DNA of 64,000 nucleotides from Locusta migratoria (taxonomy: Eukaryota > Arthropoda > Insecta > Orthoptera > Acrididae): positions 334,334,649-334,398,648 of the forward strand of contig CM048751.1 of assembly GCA_026315105.1 (NCBI GenBank), in the 5' to 3' direction. Below are positions 21,191-31,774 of this stretch, piece by piece. Every line of letters begins with the position of its first letter. Positions within the stretch are counted from its first letter, which is position 1. The notes beneath the pieces were generated by a model. That model was not told where the DNA came from, searched no databases, and was given only the letters and a program-made list of their open reading frames with translations. The position numbers and the translations under genes are program-made.

Positions 21191-21670
21191 GAGGGTTAAG
21201 CACTCCGTTCCGCGGCTGTTACCTGTCGGATAGTCAGCTGTTACCTGACACCGCTGTGGCGTCGGCTGCCCCTGAAGCGGGGCGAAATCACGCGGCCGGA
21301 AACGTGACGCCGGTGTAACGGCCCGCCAGTCGGCTCTCGGCTGCCACATTACTGCCCCATATAGTCGACAGGCAGCCGCGGTCCGCCGGGCGTCATAACC
21401 GTAACCATTCCGCCGCCCACGGCCGGGACGCCAATGCAGCTACCTGCGCCCCAAATCACACGGGAGGCATCGCACTTCCCTTTCAGTAAAAGCGACCGCG
21501 TGCCTCCGCACAAGTTGAAAAACTCGCCACATTCACGCCACACATTAATAAACGAGTTCGCATACAGCCTCACCTCCTCTCTATAACATGTAACTAAATT
21601 CATAACTAGACCGCAGATTTTCAGATCGTAAAAAGAGAATTTTAGACGCCGAAAATAGTCTCTCACATTC
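21191..21670. other. GC-rich unassigned region
   Basis: CpG-rich sequence at about 21200-21520 with no recognisable coding motif or repeat landmark. It could be a decayed LTR or a CpG patch. Confidence 0.35.
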
Positions 21671-22130
21671 AGAATGAAACTTTCACTCTACAGCGGAGTG
21701 TGCGCTGATATGAAACTTCCTGGCTGATTAAAATTGTGTGGCGGATCCGTGACTCGAACCTGGGACCTTTGCATTTCGCGGGCAAGCGCACTAGCGACTG
21801 TGCTATCCCGACACGACTCGCGATGCCGCCCCACAACTTTACTTCCGCCAATACCACGCCTCCTACTTTCCAAACTTCACAGGAGCTCTCGTGCGAACCT
21901 TGCAAGATTAGAACTCTTGGAAAAAAAGGATATGGTGGAGACATGGCTTAGCCACAGGCTAAGGCATGTTTCCAGGAGGCGAGGTACTGACGGAAGTAAA
22001 GTTGTGAGGCGGTATTGTGAGTCGTGTCGGGATAGCATAGTCGGTAGTGCGCTTGCCCGCGAAAGGCAAAGGTTCCAGGTTCGAGTCCCGGTTCCGCCAG
22101 ACAATTTTAATCTGCCATGAAGTTTCAGTC
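21671..22130. mobile_element. SINE-C foldback: two tRNA-like halves head to head
   Basis: The ends read GAATGAAACTTTCACTC and, at the right, TTTTAATCTGCCATGAAGTT. A tRNA-like segment lies on the minus strand at 21737-21814 and another on the plus strand at 22024-22100. Each has an acceptor-like GTGTCGG, a D-arm-like stretch, an anticodon-like stem TTGCC/GGCAA and a B box GGTTCGAGTCCCGG. In the anticodon loop the universally conserved T33 is replaced by G, so these are tRNA-derived and not functional tRNAs. Relatives lie at 35324-35673 and 43795-44430. Confidence 0.8.
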
Positions 22131-22359
22131 TCTCACATTGTTTATTTATTTATATATTTCGTTATTTAACCTGACCAGATTAGGGCCTAAAGGCTCTCGC
22201 TTACACCTGAGCAGAAACAACATACACAAAGGATTTAAAAAATGAAATAAAAACCACGGTATTAATAATATTGATAATAACAGATGCTAATACTGCTAAT
22301 AATAATAATAATAATAATAATAGTAAAATGTCAACTTACACGGCTGGAATGATCAAAAT
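22131..22359. other. Unassigned repeat-like tail with (AAT)n
   Basis: TTTATTTATTT leads into AACCTGACCAGATTAGGGCC and then an AAT microsatellite at about 22296-22321. It looks like a LINE or SINE tail, but I cannot name the family. Confidence 0.35.
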
Positions 22360-22446
22360 TACTAAAAATTCCCGGGATATTATGCCGTAGTCTTGTGGAT
22401 TTACTCTGGAAACCCAATGTTTCGTCCCCGACACTGGAGGACATTT

Positions 22447-23240
22447 TCAAGGGGGATCGTGGCACTTTTGAATGTCCGATGCACACCCTGGCTCGCTACT
22501 GACTGAAGCCTTACTCCGTTTTTTAGGGCTCGCGCGCAGAGGTGTGACGTTAGGTGTTTTTGATATGCGCGCGCAATTCGTCGTTGCCGATTGCCGCCGT
22601 CCGTTAATATCGTCCCATGATGGAAGACTGTTACATTTCTTCTTCAAAACCAATATCCAGATTTCATTTAGTTTCACCCCCTCCTCCATCCCATTGAAAT
22701 TATTGTGGTGTTTTACAATTTCAAAAATGTTCAAATGTTTGTATAGTCTATGGGACTTAACTACGGGGTCAGCTGTCCCTAAACTTACAAACTACTTATG
22801 AACTTACTAAGACTAAGGACGGCACGGCCCGAGGGGGGATTCGAATCCCCGACCGTAGTGGCCGTGCAGACCGCGACTGGAGCGCCTTACTCCCCTCGGC
22901 CACCGCGGCCGGCTACAATTTCTATAGCCTCTCTCTACAGTCTTTCTTGGTATCCTTTTGTGGCTGCTAAAACCTGAGTCTTATCAAATTGAATAAGGGG
23001 GTCCCTGGTTGAAAAACATGTTCAGCAACAGCTGATCTGTCAATCCCTCTCCTTCTACAGTTCCCCTTGTGCTCATCTAGTCGTTTTTTGACTGTTCTTT
23101 TTGTGGTACCCACGTATACGTCTCCACAGCTACACGGAATCCTATAAATTCCTGCATTGTCCACCTGTTTGCGAGCATCCTTTGCCGAGTTCAGGTGATT
23201 CTTATCTTCCAGGTAGGTTTGTAAATAACGGCAACTGTGT
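22447..23240 (-). pseudogene. PLE C-terminus with GIY-YIG endonuclease
   Basis: The minus strand reads TYLEDKNHLNSAKDARKQ, then the GIY-YIG-type block VDNAGIYRIPCSCGDVYVGTT and the conserved DEHKGNC...RSAVAEHVF motif. After the SINE it continues as AIEIVKHHNNFN and EGVKLNEIWILVLKKK to about 22447. This endonuclease nicks target DNA for priming. The reverse transcriptase part is absent because the copy is 5'-truncated. Confidence 0.82.
22723..22913 (-). mobile_element. SINE-A copy nested in PLE-2a
   Basis: Reverse-strand SINE-A with an intact tRNA-like head and a 9-bp TSD, TACAATTTC (22714-22722, 22914-22922). It interrupts the PLE C-terminal frame. Confidence 0.92.
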
Positions 23241-23250
23241 AGATGTAGAC

Positions 23251-23700
23251 ACGTATCTGTGGAGCTGTGTAGCTGTCGAGGGTACCACAAGAAAAACAGT
23301 CAAAGACGACTAGATGAGCACAAGGGGAACTGCAGAAGGGGACAGATTGACAGATCAGCTGTTGCTGAACATGTTTTTCAACCAGAGACCACCTTATTCA
23401 ATTTGATAAGACTCAGGTTTTAGCAGCCACAAAAGGATACCAAGAAAGACTGTAGAGAGAGGCTATAGAAATTCTAAAACACCACAATAATTTCAATAGG
23501 ATGGAAGAGGGCGTGAAATTAAATGAAATCTGGATTCCGGTTTTGAAGAAGAAATGTAACACTTCCACCATGGGACGATATTAACGGACGGCGGCAATCA
23601 GCAACAACGAATTGCGCGCGAATATCAAAAACATCGGATGTCATACATGCGCGCGAGCCCTCGTAAACGGAGTTTGGATTCAGTCAGTAGTGAGCCGACA
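23251..23700 (+). mobile_element. Penelope-like element PLE-2b, plus strand, 5'-truncated
   Basis: This is the same family as PLE-2a in opposite orientation. It starts within the GIY-YIG block (GTTRKTVK), continues through a shifted RSAVAEHVFQPETTLF and IEILKHHNNFNRMEEGVKLN to KKKCN, and ends in the arm around 23690. It has many stops. The head-to-head layout of 5'-truncated copies is a known outcome of Penelope insertion. Confidence 0.75.
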
Positions 23701-24450
23701 GTTTGGGTGGCCTCCTTGAACATGTGTGTCTACACACGAGAGTCCATATGTGGATGCAGCACGATGGTCACTCAGCCAATTCTGCGCGTGCTGTTATGGA
23801 AGAACTAATCAACAGGTTTACAGGAAGATAGTTGGGACGCCATGGTCCTCATTCATGGCCCACAAGGTCGCCCGATTTAACACCAGTATATTTCTTTTTG
23901 TGGGAATATCTAAAGAATCGTGTTTATGTTACTGAGCCCACATCCCCAGATGATCTAAAACGGCGCATCGAGGACGCATGTCACTGCGTCACTCCGGTGA
24001 TGTTACATCTCGTCCGCAGATCCTTTCGACGGCGCATTGCATTATGCATTGAGGAACATGGACACACATTTGAACATTTCATGTAAAGCAACTTCCCATC
24101 GCCATAACATCCATCACCCACCACACAGCCATGTATTATGTACAACGTGTGGTATCTGCCCCTGAAACTTTGAAGGGCTGTAGCTCCCAAACTAACAGTG
24201 ATAGGAATGTAGTTTAAATTGATTTGGACGCAGCTGGTTTCATCGATTCCAATGCACGATAGAAAAACTATTGTCCCATTTAAAAGTTATATCTTTGTGT
24301 TTCAACTCTGTGGAAAATGATACAATAAACTATGTCCATAGCTCCGCAGAAAGTGTAACATTTCTTGTGTTGACCTACCGCATTAAAATTTCCCGTCACA
24401 TATTATTTTATAAGTTACAGAGGCAAACACACTTAGTGAAACACCCTGTA
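23701..24450 (+). mobile_element. mariner-like element, 5'-truncated
   Basis: The right end reads GTGAAACACCCTGTA, the usual TACAGGGTGTTTCAC terminal repeat reversed, with TA at the edge. The 3' part of a transposase gene lies at 23724-24086. The left end was lost where the PLE abuts it. Confidence 0.75.
23724..24086 (+). pseudogene. mariner/IS630-type transposase C-terminus
   Basis: One frame contains WMQHDGHSANSARAVMEE with the second catalytic Asp. After a stop at 23829-23831 come SWPTRSPDLTPVYFFLWEYL with the third Asp region, then YVTEPTSPDDLKRRIEDAC and a terminal GHTFEHFM. This is the class of insect mariner-like transposases related to the gene at 45739-46820. The N-terminal domain and first Asp are gone. 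Confidence 0.82.
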
Positions 24451-24521
24451 TTTGTCCAATGAATACCCGTTTATCATCTGCATTTCTTCTTGGTGTAGCA
24501 ATTTTAATGGCCAGTAGTGTA
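24451..24521 (+). mobile_element. Tc1-like right terminal fragment
   Basis: About 70 bp matching 865-937, ending TTTTAATGGCCAGTAGTGTA. It sits directly against the mariner right end, so one element probably inserted next to or into the other. Confidence 0.75.
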
Positions 24522-24895
24522 TTTGAATGATAATGAATTTATGCCCTGGCGAGATTCAAAGATGGAAAAAAGGACAACAGCATCTCCATTTACATGGTAG
24601 CTTCAAAGACGTTTACATTGTGTGTCATAAGTTTTGTGACAAATTAAACAGTTTTTATTTACTTTGAGAAATAATAACAAATGTTTTTAATTCTAAGAGA
24701 CTACACTATTCTGGTCATCGGTAGTTAGACTAATAAACTAAGTAAATTAATTTAAAATAACTTATACTGACGAGAACACACTCACCCATTGCCGACGGGG
24801 GACTCATACTTCCGCATGGTCATCCCGCGCGTTGAGGAATAACTGATAAACAATCAAACATAGAAAGTTAATTCAATTTTCGGGCTTTATTGAAA
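24522..24895. other. No recognised gene
   Basis: AT-rich. A segment near 24785-24840 (GACGGGGGACTCATACTTCC) looks like a degraded tRNA-like SINE head on the minus strand, but I cannot support more. Confidence 0.35.
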
Positions 24896-26725
24896 GGACA
24901 TGATAATAATAATAATAATAATAAAAGAAATCGTGAATGTAAAAGTGACAAGAAACAGGGAATTTGATTCTGATCATTACCTGACTAAAATTAAAATGAA
25001 ACTTCTCCCTAATAAAATCCAAAAGAGACAGCAAAAATTGATTAAATATAACATATACCGGCTCACCATTACAAAAGATGCAATAAAACATTTTCAAGAA
25101 GAAATTGAAATATCTAAAACAGGAAAATTGGAAGAATTATCCAAAGAAATCAACAGGGTAGAGAAGAATGTATTTGGAGCAACAAAAATTATGAAGAAAG
25201 CCTGGTGGAATGAAACCTGTGAAGAAGCAGTTGCGGAAAGAACAAAACAGTGGAAGAAATGGAAATATTCTGCGAAGACTGAGCACCTTGATTACTTCAA
25301 AATTCAAAGGAAAGAAACAGCACGAATAATAAAGAGTACTAAACGACCTTTTGAGAAGTCACATCTTCTTGACATGCAAAATCATTTTGTTAAAAATAAC
25401 TCCCGAAATTTCTATCAGATGTTTAAAAATCATCTAAAGGGCTACCAAGCTCCAAGTATATGCTTCAGAGACGAAAATGGTAAAGTAGTCCCAAGCAATA
25501 GCCATAATTGTGAAATACTAAGAAAGTACTTTGAGCAACTTTTGAACTGTGAAGAACCTAACTGTTAGCTAGAATTTCCAGATCTTCATGAAAAAACAGA
25601 AACAGATCCACCACCTATAGCCGAAGAAATTAAAAAAGCAATAAATGCCTTGAAAAACAACAAAGCCAGTGGAGAGGACTCTATCACAGCTGAACTTATA
25701 CAATGGTGTCAACAAAAAATTACATCTAACCTTCAGCTCATGTTTGAAGAAATATGGGAAACTGAAAAGATTCCAGAAGATTCGAAAGTAGCTCTTATCC
25801 ATACTTATCCATAAACAAGATGTAAATAAGTATAGAGGTATAGCTTTGTTACCAGAAATCCAAATCAATTTCTTAGAACAAATAGCTAACAAAGCAGATT
25901 TAAGAATTTCTGTAGAGAAAACAAAATTTATGACAAACATATGCTCCAGAAATCCTACTAACAGATATTGGGCCGATAATGAGGGTAAATAAATTTAAAT
26001 ATTTGGGAGAAATGATTCAGGAAAATGGCTTAGAAAAATTTGCTGTAGAAGAAAGAATGCATAACATGGAGAGAGCATATGGTATAACCAGGAACATTTA
26101 CAACAAAAGGTCTCCGTGTAACATTCTGAAAATACAGCACTGCAACACAGTAGAGAGGCCAGAATGTCTTTATCCAAGTGAATGTTTAGTACTGAATTAT
26201 AAATTACATAATCTTGATGTCCTAGAAAGAAAATTCATTTGAAAAATACTTGGTCCACTAAGAAATACATAGGTATGGAAACTAAGAAGTAATGCAGAAG
26301 TTTATCGCAACATGAAAACATAACCGAAACAGGAAGAGGCGACTGCTATTTTTTTGGACATTTATACCGAATGAATAGCAACAGGTTAACGAAACGGATT
26401 TTTAAATATCTCTGGGACAAGAAGTCAACAATAACATGGATTCAAGAAGTTCGGAAAGATTTGGAAAGAAACAATATAAGTGAAAAAGATGCAACAGAAA
26501 GAGAAACTTTTAAGAAGAAAGTGTTAAAAATGGAAGGATTCCAAGGCAGGAGGGAGAAGAAGACAGGAGTAAAATGGTCTGAGGAGAGAAAAGGGATGCA
26601 TAGTGAAAAGATGAAAGAATACTGCAGGGAAAAGAAAGAAGAACAAGGAAGGAAACATTGAAATTGGTGCGTGGTCCTTAGATGGCCGAAACGAAGAAAG
26701 AAAGAAGAAAGGAAAAATTCCTGAT
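24896..26725 (+). mobile_element. RTE-like LINE, 5'-truncated and internally deleted
   Basis: It starts next to an (AAT)n tract (24903-24925) and ends in TTGGTGCGTGGTCCTTAGAT followed by GAAA-rich sequence, a tail style of RTE-type elements. The reverse transcriptase gene inside lacks its catalytic centre. Confidence 0.75.
24924..26661 (+). pseudogene. RTE-like ORF remnant lacking RT motifs A-C
   Basis: An open 222-codon part (24900-25568) covers the linker after the endonuclease (KKAWWNETCEEAVAERTKQW, NFYQMFKNHLKG). After a stop the frame continues with IAEEIKKAINALKNNKASG and DSITAELIQWC (RT start, 25615-25700). It then jumps near 25860 to RISVEKTKFM, after the active site. FKYLGEMIQENG, RAYGITRNIYN and ECLVLN follow (25979-26240), then a lysine-rich C-terminus to 26661. 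The YADD-type active site is deleted. Confidence 0.8.
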
Positions 26726-26754
26726 GTGCTGCAATATTATTAAATCGAATTTGA

Positions 26755-26945
26755 AAGTTTGTAAATCTATGTTCAAATGTTTGTAAATCTATCGGACCAA
26801 ACTTACAAACTACTTAAATTAATGTATACTAATCTAAGGACAACAGACACACCCATGTCCCAGGGAGGACTCGAACCTCCGACGGCGAGCAACCGCGCGC
26901 TCCTCAGCAAGGCGCCTTAGACCGCTCGGCTACTACACCGCGGCT
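26755..26945 (-). mobile_element. SINE-B copy
   Basis: Reverse-strand tRNA-derived SINE of a second family. Its head reads (reversed) CGCGGTGTAGTAGCCGAGCGG-like sequence with B box GGTTCGAGTCC. Its 3' end, (reversed) GGTCCGATAGATTTACAAAC, then ATTTGAACAT, shares the final bases with SINE-A. No clear TSD. Confidence 0.8.
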
Positions 26946-27058
26946 GGAAAATTGAAATTCTTGTCTAACAGTGGGATAAGTGTATTATTAGTTAAGGCAA
27001 TTACTACTGAAATAATGAACAATTTATTTTTTCTAAGGTATCTTCATTTGTCTGCTCC
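26946..27058. other. Short AT-rich spacer
   Basis: Nothing recognised. Confidence 0.4.
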
Positions 27059-27310
27059 TTATATATGAGTATGACTTGAATGTTTTGCAGCCAGTAGGAA
27101 TAATTCCTTGCTAAAGGTAACCCAGTAAATTACGATGAGGACTAAATACAACGTAGATTCTGTATAGAAACTGTCATAGACCCTATCTGCCCCTGGAGCT
27201 TCATTGTGCTTTAGAGATTTGAACTGTATCTCAACACCACTGTAAGTAATTACAATGTCAGTCATCAATATTTCTTCATGTTCCGATGCAAGGGTATCTA
27301 GGTTCCTGTC
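27059..27310 (-). pseudogene. LINE reverse transcriptase fragment
   Basis: The minus strand reads FKSLKHNEAPGADRVYDSF, which matches the 'leu-lys-asn-asn-lys-ala-pro-gly-x-asp-gly' start of LINE RT domains. YLVLIVIYWVTFSKELF and LLAAKHSS follow, in place of the usual amphipathic helix and 'W-K' block. Only this part of the RT remains. Confidence 0.65.
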
Positions 27311-27694
27311 TAGTCTGAGAGCGGCTGAACAACTCCAGCGGAAGACAAGCGCCTGCCAAAACCGCAACCGTAACAACAACGATGCGTTGCCAATGCATTA
27401 GGCGCAAAACTCGATCTTCCCCTGCACAAACAAATAAATAGCACTGACTCCATCAAAGAAGATCCATGTAGCCTATCTATACTGACAGAGAATTACTTCT
27501 TGCAGATGACCCCGTTTTTCCTAGTATTCCTACACGGCACTATGATTGTACCGAACGCGCTATACAGACTGCCGCAGCGGGCCTCACCAACAGTTCGCCT
27601 TTGCCATCGAGGCTCTACTTTTCGACTTTATGCTGCTGCTCACAGTGTTGCTTGCTTTCTATTTGGATACAGACTGTTTGCTGCTGGATTACTG
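27311..27694. other. No recognised gene
   Basis: The plus strand holds a 91-codon open frame (27500-27775) that runs into the SINE-B head, so it is unlikely to be a gene. Confidence 0.4.
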
Positions 27695-27831
27695 ACCTCG
27701 CGCCGAGGTAGAGTGGCTGAGAGCTCTAAGGCGCCTTGCTGCGGAAGGCGCGGTTGCTCGCTGTCGGATGCTTGAGTTCTTCCTCGGGCATGAATGTTTG
27801 TGTTGCCCTTAGCGTAAGTTACTTTTAGTTA

Positions 27832-28982
27832 CGTAGGCTTCAGCGGCCAGAGTCAGATGACATAAAAGTTTTGTGGGTGCTGTACCGCGTCATGCTGTAA
27901 GAATGTTATTACTTTAATAACCGACGTTTCGGCCAACGTTACAGTGGCCTTCATCTGGGTATACTGATGTGAGCTGGTTGTTACTATACTTTATATTTAC
28001 TTTCGATTAGACATTACGTCATAAGAATGGAAACTTCACTGACGATTCGCGCGCAGCGCCTAAGCGATGAAGACAACAAAACAGCTGAGCTCAACAAACT
28101 ACAAACAACATTTCTGGCCAATGGCTACAACCATAGAGTGATTCACACCGCCATGGATACAAATAAAAGAAACAGCAGTAGGCAGGAAGTCAATAAAAAG
28201 CAGCCAGCAGCACGCTTACCGTATGTAAAAAACGTCACAGATCGGATTGCTAAACATCTTCTCCGGATTGGTGTCCAGCCTTTCTTCTATAGTAGTCACA
28301 AGATCCAGGATGTACTTCGTTGCACAAAGGACAAGATAGAGGCACTACTCGCATCAGGAGTATACAAGGTGGAATGCGAGTGTGGGGAAGTGTACATAGG
28401 GGAGACAGGAACGCTACATTCGATTAGGCCAACACCAGCAAGATTGCAGCAAAAAGATAAAATTTAACGATGCCAGAATACTCGCCAAGAAACCAGGGAT
28501 GGTTAAATGCAAGATAAGGGAAGCAATCGAAATTGTAAAACACCCTAATAACATGAATAGAGAAGATGGACTCAGGCTTGCCCCCTCTTGGCTCCCAGCC
28601 ATCACAGCGAAATAGGCCGCACTGACGACACAACACGCGAGCGTCACTAGTAAGCAACTGACGCCGCGCGGCCCACGGCTAGAAGGTGAGAAACGGAAGC
28701 CCTCACCTCATTCGGCGACGGCTGACCCTCCTCCCTCCACCTCAGCATCCTATCATAATAAAGTTTCCATTCTTCCGCCAAAATCCACCAATTAAATAGC
28801 TGATTTTAAGAAAGTATGATGTACTGTCTAAATGAAAGTAAATATAAAGTATAGTAACAAACAGCTCACATCAGTATATCCAGACGAAGGCCACTGTAAC
28901 GTTGGCCGATACGTCTGTTATTAAAGTAATAACCTTCTTACATCATAACGCGGTACAACACCGAGAAAAATTTTGTGTCATC
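27832..28982 (+). mobile_element. Penelope-like element PLE-3 with inverted arms
   Basis: Bounded by an exact 13-bp TSD, TTACTTTTAGTTA (27819-27831 and 28983-28995). Arms at about 27857-28030 and 28830-28982 are inverted copies of each other. Each arm carries a ribozyme-like core. On the minus strand it is CAGATGAAGGCCACTG...TTGGCCGAAACGTC (27926-27957). On the plus strand it is the mutated CAGACGAAGGCC...GGCCGATACGTC (28881-28912). Both are followed by a TTATTAAAGTAATAA palindrome. The arm-to-arm similarity is high, so insertion was fairly recent. Confidence 0.9.
28027..28615 (+). pseudogene. PLE-3 C-terminal ORF with GIY-YIG motif
   Basis: The frame from 28027 covers a C-terminal PLE region: DEDNKTAELNKLQTTFLANG, LPYVKNVTDRIAKHL, then the endonuclease start ASGVYKVECECGEVYIGETG. 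It breaks at about 28430. A shifted frame continues with FNDARILAKKPGMVKCKIRE and AIEIVKHPNNMNREDG to the TAG at 28613-28615. The RT half is missing (5' truncation), as is part of the central endonuclease. Confidence 0.82.
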
Positions 28983-29070
28983 TTACTTTTAGTTAGTTTA
29001 AGTAGTTCGTTAACTAGGGACTGATGACCGACTTATTTCAGTCCCTTAGATTTACAAACATTTGAATTGA

Positions 29071-29556
29071 CCTCCGCTCCCTTCGGACTTCACCAGTTAA
29101 ATACACGCCATTGTGGACTGGTTTCCGGCGTCTCAGAGAAGCCTTTTCATACCGGATTTAGTGAACGGTGTTACCCGTTCGAATTTAATTTGTTTTTCCC
29201 GTCTTTTGATTGTACTGTACCGTACTGCGAACGTAATGCTGTGTCAATAATCCTGGTGTCACAAATTCTCGCGCTTGCTCGGCCGCTAGACACTGGGCTT
29301 CGCCAAGCCTCTCGTCTTCGGTGTTATCATGGTTGCGGCTACGGCAGGCGCTTGCCTACTGCTGGAGTTGTTGATCCGCGACCTCTCTAGTGCAAATGCT
29401 TCAGAAGTTACTGAAAGCTGCACGAACTGCCTTTCTGATTTCCATCTGTCTTTCGATGCGCATTTATGTATTATCTTCAAATGATTTGCCTTGTTCCTTA
29501 TGTAGGTTCTTAATAAGTTTACTACTTTTGTATCTATGTCATGGAGACTCTCTAGT
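29071..29556. other. No recognised gene
   Basis: Open frames of about 100 codons exist on both strands (29067-29390 plus, 29286-29570 minus), but neither shows a motif I know. Confidence 0.35.
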
Positions 29557-30546
29557 GCAGGCCCCTCCAACTGGAGCAGTGGGTGCTTGCACGCCCCGGT
29601 GCTTTTCCCCCTCCCCTCTGGCCTCGCCGTGTCGCAGCACGTGTGTGACAGAGACAGCGCTCGCTCTCGCGTCTTCTTTGATGCGCTGAATGTCCGTTCT
29701 GAAGCTTGTCAAATAGCAAACTGTTGATCTATCTTGCGAACATTTATCATGTGCACGAACGTTTCGGATATGTGTTTGCCGTTTTTATTGCTCAATGGGA
29801 AAATTCATTAAGGCTGATGGGAAACCACAATGCTTAATACGCTACTATACCGTAAATATCAAAGCGCCATCACCAAGAAAACAAACATTCCGTTACACAG
29901 GAGAGGATTGTCGAACCAGACAGAAGGAATGTTTACTAAATGAAGAGGTAAGTCTCGTTTATTCTGAAAGGAAACGAAAATATACCCTTTTTTTTTAATT
30001 GTTACTTATTACGGATCGTACGGCCCCTCGAATCGAAGGTTCGAATCCTCCTTCTGGCATGCTTGTATGTGTGTGTTGTTGTTAGTATAAGTTAGCTTAG
30101 GGTCTTTATAAGTCTAGGGACCTTATCCTAACATTCGTTGTGAAGAAATGTTTTAAGTTACGAATATTAACAAAACAAATACAAGCTCAAGTGGCAAGCT
30201 GTATTTCGAAATCAAACTGCCAAAACGATTGTGCCTAATATGTGAAAATTAGTGGCTTCAAAGTGATACCAAATATCAACAGTATTGAAAATTCGTACAA
30301 AATAAGGAGCACAATAGAAGTATTCTTTCTGACTATACATAAAAATTGGCGTTATTATTATTCGTTTCAATAATTCACCAACAAGCAAATGACTCTCGGT
30401 TCGCTAAGCGCGTCGTCAACACGTTCCCCTGCTACTTGTGCGCTGACAGCGCTGCGCCTGCCTCTCGTGCCTCACTACACACCACCGACTGCTGCAGCAC
30501 AGCACCGGTGATTTTCCCGGTGCCGGCCGGTGCTCGCCAAGCACCC
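29557..30546 (+). mobile_element. Possible hAT-like element with BED-finger-like exon
   Basis: The left part, CAGTGGGTGCTTGCACGCCC and CGGTGCTTTTCCC, resembles the reverse of the right part near 30505-30546 (GGGTGCTTGGCGAGCACCGG). Inside, a frame at 29795-29950 reads GKFIKADGKPQCLIRYYTVN, reminiscent of the BED zinc finger start of hAT transposases with the second Cys lost. It ends exactly at a GAAGAG/GTAAGT donor-like site. Both the ends and the coding match are weak. A SINE-like fragment sits inside at 30005-30150. Confidence 0.35.
30005..30150 (+). repeat. tRNA-like SINE fragment
   Basis: B-box-like AGGTTCGAATCCTCC followed by TTCTGGCATGC and a 3' half (TATAAGTTAGCTTAGGG, AGTCTAGGGACC) with the same order as SINE-A and SINE-B but diverged. 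The A box is missing. Confidence 0.55.
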
Positions 30547-30548
30547 GA

Positions 30549-30645
30549 GTGCCGTCCTTAGTTGTAGGTAGTTCGTATGTAGTTTGTAAGTTTAGGGACT
30601 GATGACCCCGTAGTTAAGTCCCTCAAGCTTAACAAATATTCGATT
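30549..30645 (+). repeat. SINE-A 3' fragment
   Basis: Starts GTGCCGTCCTTAG and contains GGGACTGATGACCCCGTAG and AAGCTTAACAAAT. The tRNA-like head is absent. Confidence 0.8.
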
Positions 30646-30827
30646 TATAAAGAAAACATGTTACTACAACGTCCATCCATTGAGAACACCCCCCTCCCCC
30701 CCCCCGTCACGGAATCATATCCTGACTACGCATATAGGGGGAAGGACTGTTAGTGGTATTTATTTTGAGGGGTTTCGGATCAGTCCTCCGGTATAAGATG
30801 TCCATTACGAGGTGATAATGGAAAATA

Positions 30828-31532
30828 CGAAGGTTGGAAGTTGAATAGTGGCAACACTGCTGTGGAGACACTGTGCGATGGAATCTACTATTGTGGCTGT
30901 TAGCACACGTTGTTGACATTCTTACCTTACCACCGAGCAAATGTACTCGCCCTCCCCACGCCACCGTAATGCACACAGTCGAGGGAAACAAAGTCACTTG
31001 TGAACGAGCGGTGTAACGTAACGGTGCCACTATGTTTTCAAAACAGGAACAACGGAGACCGTCAGTGCACAGTATAACTGTTAGTTTTTGGAGCATCAAG
31101 CGGGACCATCTTTGCCAAATACGCGGCAACACTTTCTTCCCGATCCACCAATCATTTTGCTCGACAACGCACGGGCGCATACAGCTCAAGCTGTGGCTGC
31201 TCTGTTCGGTCGATGGGACTGGGAAATAGTGTATCCTCCACCATACTCCCCGGAATTAAACCCTTGTGACTTTGATTTGATTCCGAAGATTAAGGAACGA
31301 ATTCGTGGCATTCGCTTCAGAACTCTCCCAGACATTCGCCAGGCTGTAAACCGCTCTATTTACACCATCAACAGAACAGTCTTGCTAACATTATACTACG
31401 CCTTCCACATCGCTGGCAACGGGTTCTACACCATGCTGATGACGACTTTGAAGGACAGTAACAGGTGAAGCATGTAACGCATTTGTATCGTTTGTGAATA
31501 AATAGTTGCCACTGTTTATATTCTAACCCTCG
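30828..31532 (+). mobile_element. mariner-type element, internal deletion derivative
   Basis: Terminal inverted repeats of about 28 bp start CGAAGGTTGGAAGTTGAATA at the left and, reversed, CGAGGGTTAGAATATAAACA at the right. Both are followed by GTGGCAAC. TA dinucleotides lie directly outside (30826-27, 31533-34). At 705 bp it is about half of a typical mariner. The transposase start and end are joined. Confidence 0.85.
31032..31468 (+). pseudogene. mariner-type transposase, N-terminus fused to C-terminus
   Basis: The gene begins with MFSKQEQRRPS at 31032, as in intact relatives. It then skips the DNA-binding domain and first catalytic Asp and resumes (frame of 31088) with PPIILLDNARAHTAQAVAAL (second Asp). 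PPPYSPELNPCDFDLIPKIK carries the third Asp, and the ordinary C-terminus runs to the stop at 31466-31468. The missing middle makes it inactive. Such deletion derivatives can sometimes be moved by intact copies elsewhere. Confidence 0.85.
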
Positions 31533-31534
31533 TA

Positions 31535-31774
31535 TGAGCAACTTTTTCCATGTTTAAAAGTGCAACACACGTTGCATTTTTAGTGTCTAAAAAAGGAAAG
31601 TCTTATAAATATGGCTCGGGGGAGATAGGGGGATTAGGACAACTTGCCCCTCTTTTCTCGCCCTCCCCCCCTCCCCCCCAAAGCTAAATCTACGAAAAAT
31701 ACTGCAGCAAAGAAAGAAGAGAAGTGTCATACTCGGAAATCTATGTAAAAATAGCAGACGTAATGACAGCATTA
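31535..31774. other. No gene; C-rich low complexity
   Basis: AT-rich then a CT-rich, C-run stretch at about 31640-31680. Confidence 0.5.

Larger units (their letters stand above)
22360..23250 (-). mobile_element. Penelope-like element PLE-2a, minus strand
   Basis: The minus strand carries the end of a PLE gene and its 3' arm. The distal part (22419-22451 minus) has GAAAATGTCC, a stem and GGACGAAACAT, a decayed version of the ribozyme-like motif seen in other PLE arms. A SINE is nested at 22723-22913. It faces a second, 5'-truncated copy (PLE-2b) head to head with a junction near 23250. Confidence 0.75.
27695..29070 (+). mobile_element. SINE-B copy split by PLE-3
   Basis: The 5' half (27695-27831; head GAGTGGCTGAGAGCTCTAAG) and the 3' half (28983-29070; GGGACTGATGACCGACTTAT, TTTACAAACATTTGAAT) belong to one SINE. 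The PLE at 27832-28982 interrupts it, and the 13-bp TSD TTACTTTTAGTTA lies on either side of the PLE. Confidence 0.85.

Noticed and set aside
30707..31189. 160-codon minus-strand frame
   Set aside because: Overlaps the plus-strand mariner transposase and its terminal repeat and has no conserved motif.
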